Assembly (NCBI GenBank): GCA_945947715.1
Contig: CAMEYZ010000107.1
Location: forward strand, 1-7,513
Length of the DNA: 7,513 nt
Direction of reading: 5' to 3'
Origin: an uncultured Clostridia bacterium
GTDB taxonomy: Bacteria; Bacillota; Clostridia; Oscillospirales; Ruminococcaceae
Shown: positions 1-4,743 of the stretch, piece after piece
Position numbering within the stretch: the stretch's first letter is position 1
Layout: every line of letters begins with the position of its first letter
The notes under the pieces: generated by a model
The model's input: only the letters and a program-made list of their open reading frames with translations
Told to the model about the DNA's origin: nothing
Database searches by the model: none
Translations under genes and position numbers: made by a program

Positions 1-187
1 TAACTTTTTGTAAACCATTATATACTGAATCACTTCTGGTAGCTCCCCCACTTACTAAAATAACATCATCATCTTTAATATGAGCCTTAAAATCATCAAT
101 ATCACATACAACAATTATTTCTTTACAATCATGATCATCTTTAAATGCTTTTATCGTATGTTCCAGAGTACATGTATCATCTAGCAT
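1..187 (-). CDS. IspD/TarI-type cytidylyltransferase fragment, N-terminus missing, runs off the window
   Basis: From ATG at 187 the frame stays open for 62 codons to the window edge. The residues match the second part of IspD (MEP cytidylyltransferase) and TarI (ribitol-5-phosphate cytidylyltransferase): LEHTIKAF resembles the 'LEHT..AF' helix, EIIVVC the following strand, and SGGATRSDSVYNGL the 'GG..R..SV..GL' substrate-loop motif. The family's first 25-35 residues, with the glycine-rich CTP-binding LAAGxGxRM loop and the PKQ motif, are absent. The codon just before the ATG is TAG, and further upstream lies chemoreceptor coding sequence. An AAGG lies 8 bases before the ATG, so a short protein could still be made, but it should not be catalytic. 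GC is about 29% by hand count (55 of 187), far below the next gene. It may be a decayed gene, a recombination scar or an assembly join. IspD versus TarI cannot be decided here. Confidence 0.6.
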   Translation of the reverse strand, partial: MLDDTCTLEHTIKAFKDDHDCKEIIVVCDIDDFKAHIKDDDVILVSGGATRSDSVYNGLQKV

Positions 188-200
188 CTAATAAGCCTTA

Positions 201-1904
201 TTATATCCTAAATTCATTCACACACTGTGACAGCTCATCAGCAATGCGCTTAAGCTCTGCAGCGGAATGACCGATCTGAGAAAAGCCCGAGGACATCTGA
301 GCAGCCTCGCCGCTGGTCCTGTTGGAAAGCTCCGCGGTAGTTCCTGCAATGACCGTAAGATCGTCCACCATTTTTACAATATCTCCGCGGACATTTTCAA
401 GCTGTGCCGTATGCTTTTCGATTATGCGAATGCTGTCTGCGGAGGAGTGGATACCTCCGATAACCTCGCTGACCGCCTCTGCTGTATTTTCCATGCTTGT
501 GCTCTGGTCGGTGATTATCTCCTTTGCTTCCTTCATTGTTTTCATGGTCAGGGCAGAATCTGCGGTAAGACGTTCCACGAGCTCCTGTATCTGTTTTCCG
601 CATCTGGTAGATTCCACCGCAAGATTTCTCACCTGAGAAGCAACGACAGCAAAGCCACGTCCATACTCCCCTGCTCTTGCAGCCTCGATATTGGCGTTGA
701 TGCTGAGGATAGAGGTCTCTTCTGCGATATCCGACACCAATTTTGCAGCCTCGCTTATCTCACTCACCGAGCTATCCGTCTGAGCCGTGCTCCTGCCGAT
801 TATATCAATAGCATCTTTCACCTTGCTGTTAACGTCAAGGAGCTTCTTTAGATTTGCCGCTGCAGTATCGCTGTTTCTCAGCATACTTTCGGAGTTTTCA
901 TTAAGTGCAGCGATTTCATCGGTAGTAGTGCTGATAACGCTGCTCATTATAGACACGCTGCTGCCTGCGCTGTTCATATCCTCAGCCTGCTTGTTTGCGC
1001 CGGAGGTCATATCCGAGATAGCAGACTCAAAGCCCCCCAGAGTATTCATAGTCCTTGACGCCATGCTGTTGAGTATTTCCGACGCCTTAAGCAGAGAATC
1101 CGAGTTTGATTTCAGTCGTGAGATTATATCCGTCAGAGAATTTTTCAGCTCCTCCACTGCTCTTGCAAGCTCGCCTGCCTCGTCTCTGCGACGTGTGATG
1201 CTCCTCGGAATTTCCGCCGACAGATTACCCGAAGCAAGCTCCTTAAGAACATTTACGCCCTTATTTATCGCACCAGTTACCGACATCGCCACGAACACTG
1301 CCAGTATCATTCCCGCTGCCGCAATTACGAACACGAAAACAAGTATCTTACTTATAAGGCTATTTATGCTGCTGTCAACCTGTTCCTTTATCTGGCCTGC
1401 AAAGACCATTCCCACAGGAGAGCTTCCGCTGTCCTGATAAACAGGTATGTAATAGCCATAATAGACTGTTCCGTCGATATATACAGAGCTGCTGAAATAC
1501 TCGTTTCCGCCCTGGAGGACCTCGGAAACTATCTTATCGCCTGCGGGAGTATCAAGGAGCCTTCTGCCTTCGGAGTCCTTGGCAGAGGTCATAATTCTGT
1601 CCGCTCCGTAGAAGAAGGTGACAACAGTTCCGTCATCTCCTGCAATACCGTCGATAAGGTTGTCGGACAGGGAAATATTATATCCGCCCTTCCAGACGTC
1701 GCCATTCTTGGAAAGGTAGTATTCTCCGGAATTTGTCTCATATGCGGCAAGAGTACAGGTGGCTGTATTTCGCATTGCATTTTTAGCCTGCTCCAGAACA
1801 GAGCTCCTGAATGTCGTCTCAGCAAGATAGTATATCACTCCGCCCAGAACAAGTATAGGCAGGACCGCTCCGCAGAGGAATTTAACAAGTATGCTTACTT
1901 TCAT
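201..1904 (-). CDS. Methyl-accepting chemotaxis protein (Cache-HAMP-MCP signal)
   Basis: Transmembrane chemoreceptor of 567 residues that would signal to CheW/CheA. A hydrophobic segment at about residues 3-27 is followed by an extracellular region of about 155 residues. Its second half (about 92-170, with FFYGADRIMTS and YYGYYIPVYQDSG) looks like a single-Cache ligand domain. A second membrane segment spans about 186-208. A HAMP linker at about 209-261 carries DEAGEL. A long Ala/Ser/Glu-rich coiled coil follows, with the conserved hairpin tip NIEAARAGEYGRGFAVVA at about 404-421. There is no C-terminal NWETF-type CheR tether; the protein ends NEFRI. ATG 1904 is chosen because AAAGGAGG lies 10 bases upstream; an earlier in-frame ATG at 1928 would place this Shine-Dalgarno inside the coding region. 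The gene starts 16 bases after the BMP lipoprotein stop, so the two are very probably co-transcribed. No terminator is visible after its stop. The ligand is unknown. Confidence 0.95.
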   Translation of the reverse strand: MKVSILVKFLCGAVLPILVLGGVIYYLAETTFRSSVLEQAKNAMRNTATCTLAAYETNSGEYYLSKNGDVWKGGYNISLSDNLIDGIAGDDGTVVTFFYGADRIMTSAKDSEGRRLLDTPAGDKIVSEVLQGGNEYFSSSVYIDGTVYYGYYIPVYQDSGSSPVGMVFAGQIKEQVDSSINSLISKILVFVFVIAAAGMILAVFVAMSVTGAINKGVNVLKELASGNLSAEIPRSITRRRDEAGELARAVEELKNSLTDIISRLKSNSDSLLKASEILNSMASRTMNTLGGFESAISDMTSGANKQAEDMNSAGSSVSIMSSVISTTTDEIAALNENSESMLRNSDTAAANLKKLLDVNSKVKDAIDIIGRSTAQTDSSVSEISEAAKLVSDIAEETSILSINANIEAARAGEYGRGFAVVASQVRNLAVESTRCGKQIQELVERLTADSALTMKTMKEAKEIITDQSTSMENTAEAVSEVIGGIHSSADSIRIIEKHTAQLENVRGDIVKMVDDLTVIAGTTAELSNRTSGEAAQMSSGFSQIGHSAAELKRIADELSQCVNEFRI

Positions 1905-1920
1905 TGAACATATTCCTCCT

Positions 1921-3114
1921 TTATTCAAGCACGGTCACGGTCTTGAAATACCAGTTGATTCCGCCTGTTATCTCAGAGTCGCTGAGGGTAGAGCCCTCTT
2001 CACCCACAGTTGCGCCTGTATTGGTCTCGATAACACCGTCAAACACGTTGAAGCTTCCGCTCAGCATCTGCTGTGTAGCCTCGGCTATCTTTTCATCACA
2101 TTCGGGATTACAGAAATCAGATGTATCGGTCAGGCCCACAAGTCCCTCAGCAAGTCCGCCATAGTAATTCTCGCCGTTCCAAGTACCGTCGATGATGCTC
2201 TGAACAGCCTCGGTATAATAGGCGCTCCATGTCCATATTACGCTGCACAGCACCGAATCAGGAGCCTCCTTGCTCATATCGGAATTGTATCCGATAGCAT
2301 ATGCTCCCCTGCTTTCCGCATTGATAGCGGGATAAGCCGTATCGGCATGCTGGGTGATAACATCGCAGCCCACGTCAAGCAGGTCAAACGCATACTGTGA
2401 TTCAAGGTCTGGGTCATACCAGCTGTTTGTGACCTTGACATATATCTCCGCATCGGGATTTACGGAATAAACTCCCAGAGCAAATGCGTCGATGCCTCCT
2501 GTTACCTCAGAGCTTTCAGTGCCCATTGCCGCAACATAGCCTATCTTATCCGATTCGGTGTTAAGTCCTGCGACAATGCCGCTTAAGTATCTTGCCTGAT
2601 ATATCCTTCCGAAATAGTTGGTGAAGTTCTTTCCGTTGGAAAGATAGCCAGTTCCGTGGGAGAAATACACGTCGGGATATTTTTCCGCACAGGCAGCGGT
2701 GGTCTCCATATAGCCCCAGCTTGTGGTAAAGATAATATTGCAACCGTCCTTGACAAGCTCGTCGATAGCCTTTTCGGTAGCCACGGCATCCGCGTCATCA
2801 ACGATAACACGATGTATCTGGCTGTCACTGAGACCGAGGTTCTGCTGCATTCCCTGAATACCCAGATCATGCGTGTAGGAATATCCACTACCCTCAGCGG
2901 GGTCGGATATGTACAGAACGCCTATATTTATGTTTTCCTTTGAAATACCTGTGTCCGAGCCCGATGGGGTCTCGTTTTGTTCATCTGATGCAGCGGCAGT
3001 ATTTACCACATAGTCATCGTAGCTTTCAGGCTCCGTGTTCTCGGCACAGCCGCCTAAAATCGAAACGGACACTGCAAGACAGAGAGACAATGCAGAAAGC
3101 TTTCCTGAGTCCAT
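1921..3114 (-). CDS. BMP-family (Med/PnrA-like) substrate-binding lipoprotein
   Basis: Predicted lipoprotein of 397 residues, anchored outside the membrane. The signal peptide is short with one early Lys, a hydrophobic core and lipobox ILGGC, giving lipidated Cys23. A Ser/Thr/Asp/Glu-rich linker (about 24-58) leads to a periplasmic-binding domain of the Bmp family (about 60-360). Family-like stretches include DELVKDGCNIIFTTSWGYM, FGRIYQARYLSGIVAG, IGYVAAMG, VNPDAEIYVKVTNSWYDP, DVITQHADT and AIGYNSDM. Relatives bind purine nucleosides or other small solutes for ABC uptake, and Med of Bacillus affects competence; which role applies here is not shown. No permease or ATPase gene lies nearby, whereas a chemoreceptor follows directly, so a sensory role is plausible (inference). 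ATG 3114 is chosen because AGGAAG lies about 7 bases upstream; an in-frame TTG at 3135 has no such site. A strong promoter lies about 90 bases upstream. Confidence 0.93.
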   Translation of the reverse strand: MDSGKLSALSLCLAVSVSILGGCAENTEPESYDDYVVNTAAASDEQNETPSGSDTGISKENINIGVLYISDPAEGSGYSYTHDLGIQGMQQNLGLSDSQIHRVIVDDADAVATEKAIDELVKDGCNIIFTTSWGYMETTAACAEKYPDVYFSHGTGYLSNGKNFTNYFGRIYQARYLSGIVAGLNTESDKIGYVAAMGTESSEVTGGIDAFALGVYSVNPDAEIYVKVTNSWYDPDLESQYAFDLLDVGCDVITQHADTAYPAINAESRGAYAIGYNSDMSKEAPDSVLCSVIWTWSAYYTEAVQSIIDGTWNGENYYGGLAEGLVGLTDTSDFCNPECDEKIAEATQQMLSGSFNVFDGVIETNTGATVGEEGSTLSDSEITGGINWYFKTVTVLE

Positions 3115-3125
3115 TTGATCACTTC
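3112..3125 (-). promoter_or_regulatory. Ribosome binding site deciding the BMP lipoprotein start
   Basis: On the minus strand AGGAAGTGATCAAATG places an AGGAAG Shine-Dalgarno about 7 bases before ATG 3114. This favours that start over the in-frame TTG 21 bases upstream, which would put the Shine-Dalgarno inside the gene. Confidence 0.7.
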
Positions 3126-3208
3126 CTATATACAATATCGTGTTTTTTCAGAAGCCATAAAATTATTTAGCTTTAAAGATGTAATGCTTTTCATCATACA
3201 ATACAATT

Positions 3209-3237
3209 ATTTTAGCATAATTTGTCGCAAATGTCAA
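3209..3237 (-). promoter_or_regulatory. Sigma-A promoter of the BMP lipoprotein/chemoreceptor operon
   Basis: On the minus strand a perfect -35 TTGACA (3237-3232) is separated by exactly 17 bases from -10 TAAAAT (3214-3209). A TG one base upstream of the -10 (TGCTAAAAT) makes it an extended -10. Transcription should start near 3202, giving a leader of about 88 bases before ATG 3114. No known riboswitch fold is recognised in that leader. Confidence 0.85.
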
Positions 3238-3274
3238 TAGCAAGTGATATTCTGTCCACGGAATTCAATTTCTG

Positions 3275-3300
3275 TTTCAAAAATGTAACATTTGATGAAA
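3275..3300. repeat. Imperfect palindrome, candidate operator between BMP and WYL genes
   Basis: The core is AAATGT-A-ACATTT (3281-3293), two perfect 6-base arms around one base. Outer arms TTTCA (3275-3279) and TGAAA (3296-3300) are also complementary, offset by one base. Its centre lies about 50 bases upstream of the operon's -35 box and about 120 bases before the WYL ATG, a fitting place for a regulator site. AT-rich sequence makes chance symmetry possible; no regulator is identified. Confidence 0.35.
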
Positions 3301-3405
3301 TGAACCATTTTCTTTAATGAAGCTCAAATATGAAATTGCAGTTATTGGAAAAATACTGAGTAAGGTAAAAACGGCGAAACTGAAGAGCTATGCACCGACT
3401 GGTAT

Positions 3406-4167
3406 ATGCTCCGGGATATCACCGACACCGAGCTGCATTTTATCATCGACAGCCTGATATTTGTAAAAAATGTGCCTAAAAATCATCTGGAGAGGCTCAT
3501 CAAAAAGCTGAAGGGTCTTTCGAGCAAATATTTCAGAAATAATATGCCCATAATAAACGGCACTCATCAAAATTCTAACTTTTTTCTGAATGTGGAGTTG
3601 ATATACGAAGCCATTGATAAGGGCCGACAGATATCATTCCAGTATAATGAATATGATACCGACAAGAAGCTGCATCCCGTCACCGATGAAAGCGGCAGTG
3701 CCATGCACTATATCGTTGACCCCTATCGCATGGCAGTAACTAACGGACGGTATTTTCTCATTGGCAGAAAAAACGGCGATGATGTCATCGAGCACTATCA
3801 GGTGGACCGGATAACCGATATAGCTATCCTGCAGACCGAGCTGAAAAAGGTAAAGGAGATAGAACATGGCATCGACCTTTCCAAATACATTTCTGAGCAC
3901 ATCTATATGTTTTCAGGCGAGAGTGAACGGGTGACCTTCCGTGCTGACAGGAAAATCCTCAGCGACATAATAGACTGGTTCGGAAGCGGAGTGGATTTTA
4001 CCGAGGTTGACGAAAAATATGTCACAGCAAGCGTAAGAGTCAACGCCAAAGCAATGAAATACTGGGCGATACAATATATGAAATACGCCACTGTACTTTC
4101 GCCAAAGGGACTGGCAGAGGATATAAGAACCACCATCGCCGCAGCCCTTGAAAATTATAGCAAATAG
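3406..4167 (+). CDS. WYL-domain transcriptional regulator, DNA-binding N-terminus lost (probable relic)
   Basis: From ATG 3406 the product is 253 residues. The first 50 residues match the linker seen in Clostridia WYL regulators (D.TDTELHFIIDSLIFVKNVP..., LSSKYF). A WYL sensing domain spans about 62-160, with SFQYNEY, VDPYRMAVTNGRYFLIG (the W-Y-L position reads R-Y-F at 115-117) and HYQVDRITDI. A WCX-like C-terminal domain follows (about 165-250, HIYMFSGESERVTF, IIDWFG, VRVNAKAMKYWAIQY). Full-length relatives are about 310-330 residues with an N-terminal winged helix that is missing here. Family-like residues GETEELCTDWY continue in frame upstream of the ATG until a TAA at 3361, no alternative start exists in between, and no Shine-Dalgarno precedes ATG 3406. 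A 5' deletion is therefore the best reading. The remaining 3' part is intact, so loss may be recent, or it persists as a ligand-binding domain only. Confidence 0.85.
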   Translation: MLRDITDTELHFIIDSLIFVKNVPKNHLERLIKKLKGLSSKYFRNNMPIINGTHQNSNFFLNVELIYEAIDKGRQISFQYNEYDTDKKLHPVTDESGSAMHYIVDPYRMAVTNGRYFLIGRKNGDDVIEHYQVDRITDIAILQTELKKVKEIEHGIDLSKYISEHIYMFSGESERVTFRADRKILSDIIDWFGSGVDFTEVDEKYVTASVRVNAKAMKYWAIQYMKYATVLSPKGLAEDIRTTIAAALENYSK

Positions 4168-4172
4168 TTTCT

Positions 4173-4222
4173 ATTATAACAGGCAGTATGTACCTTTTTT
4201 GTCACATACTGCCTGTTATAAT
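4173..4222. repeat. Perfect 19-bp inverted repeat, possible terminator or operator
   Basis: Arms 4173-4191 and 4204-4222 are exact reverse complements around a 12-base spacer (4192-4203) containing six Ts. It lies 5 bases after the WYL stop and 25 bases before the next gene's start. As an RNA hairpin it could end WYL transcription, but the T-run after the stem is weak (ATTATTTTC) and the stem is AT-rich towards its base. Each arm's outer end carries TATAAT preceded by TG (TGTTATAAT), so the right arm could also act as an extended -10 for the next gene. Confidence 0.75.
4214..4222 (+). promoter_or_regulatory. Possible extended -10 promoter for the small acidic protein gene
   Basis: TGTTATAAT is a perfect extended -10 and would start transcription near 4229, giving a leader of about 19 bases that still contains the gene's GAGGG. 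No good -35 sits 16-18 bases upstream; TTGTCA at 4199-4204 is only 12 bases away. The element is embedded in the inverted repeat, so it could be incidental. Confidence 0.3.
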
Positions 4223-4247
4223 TATTTTCAAAAAGTGAGGGATATAT

Positions 4248-4538
4248 ATGAAAATAAACAATGATTTCAATGTCGGCGACGTCATTATCCGCTGCAGAGA
4301 TTTTGCGTGCAAGGTCTATGCTAACTTTTATCAGGTAACAAAAGTACTTGACGACAAGCTTATTATTCACCCGATATATTCACTGTACACAAGCATCAGC
4401 GGGGACGGCGAGGGCTATGACCCCTATGACGAGGAAACGGAAAATGCAGAGGTGACGGTTGTCTGCCATGACGGAGAAAGGCTCGAAAGAAATTTCGGTG
4501 ATATCTTAAAGGAGTATCGTTCTTATAAGACCCGATAA
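4248..4538 (+). CDS. Small acidic protein of unknown function
   Basis: Predicted soluble protein of 96 residues that I do not recognise with confidence. The N-terminal half has FNVGDVIIRCRDF, then ANFYQVTKV and KLIIHPIY. This strand-rich pattern resembles small SH3-like proteins seen in phage and accessory regions (resemblance only). An acidic stretch at about 52-67 (GDGEGYDPYDEETENA) follows, then VTVVCHDGERLERNF and a basic tail SYKTR. There is no signal peptide or membrane segment. The start is supported by GAGGG about 7 bases before the ATG. It sits 80 bases after the WYL remnant on the same strand, separated by the perfect inverted repeat, and converges on the sensor-cyclase gene. Two stop codons in tandem (TAA TAA) end it. 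Confidence 0.75.
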   Translation: MKINNDFNVGDVIIRCRDFACKVYANFYQVTKVLDDKLIIHPIYSLYTSISGDGEGYDPYDEETENAEVTVVCHDGERLERNFGDILKEYRSYKTR

Positions 4539-4680
4539 TAAAGTGTACAAAAAATCAAGCAAAAGCATGATAAAGTATACAATGCGCTGCGGCGTACAGG
4601 CGGCAGCGAGCCCGTGGACGGCAAAAAAGCATACCTGTTGAGTCGCAGGCCTCATATATAAATTTCATATAATATCCTCT
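4539..4680. other. Intergenic patch with a GC-rich block and a 13-base direct repeat
   Basis: No convincing gene. ATAAAGTGTACAA (4538-4550) recurs as ATAAAGTATACAA (4570-4582), 12 of 13 identical and 32 bases apart. A GC-rich block follows (about 72% GC over 4581-4620 by hand count) within otherwise AT-rich sequence. In the frame of the upstream small gene, after its double stop, 39 codons read in a protein-like way (including KVYNALRRTGGSEPVDGKK) to TAA but have no start. On the minus strand a 37-codon frame from ATG 4668 has GAGG 7 bases upstream, but its Cys/Arg/Ala-rich product looks non-protein-like. The block may be a remnant of a lost gene. Confidence 0.35.
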
Positions 4681-4685
4681 TATAC

Positions 4686-4721
4686 AAAAAGAGCGCGGGC
4701 AGAAGGCTCACGCTCTTTTTT
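4686..4721. terminator. Two-way intrinsic terminator between convergent genes
   Basis: GAGCGCG (4691-4697) pairs with CACGCTC (4709-4715), flanked by A5 (4686-4690) and T6 (4716-4721), so each strand ends in a T-run. On the minus strand the stem is GAGCGTG/CGCGCTC with one G-T wobble; on the plus strand that position is a C-A mismatch. It therefore suits the minus-strand sensor cyclase (stop at 4744) better, while also serving the plus-strand small gene. Confidence 0.8.
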
Positions 4722-4743
4722 CAGTTTACGGCATATCTTCCGG

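Noticed and set aside
267..851. Long plus-strand reading frame (194 codons) inside the chemoreceptor gene
   Set aside because: It lies wholly antisense to a well-supported coding region with clear MCP motifs; its product has no recognisable features and no supported start.
787..1437. 216-codon plus-strand frame with a hydrophobic, membrane-like product
   Set aside because: It is the antisense shadow of the HAMP and coiled-coil part of the chemoreceptor; its Leu/Ser-rich character follows from the opposite strand's codons.
1891..2400. 169-codon plus-strand frame opposite the BMP gene
   Set aside because: It is antisense to the strongly supported BMP coding region and has no Shine-Dalgarno.
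3127..3200. 23-codon frame in the leader of the BMP gene starting ATGATGAAAAGC
   Set aside because: No Shine-Dalgarno precedes it and the stretch is simply AT-rich; nothing supports translation.
3115..3202. Purine riboswitch in the leader of the BMP gene
   Set aside because: Some relatives bind purine nucleosides, so I looked, but the conserved core and loop sequences are not present.
4555..4668. 37-codon minus-strand frame with GAGG upstream
   Set aside because: It lies beyond the cyclase terminator with no promoter of its own, and the Cys/Arg/Ala-rich product looks like an antisense reading of a GC-rich block.
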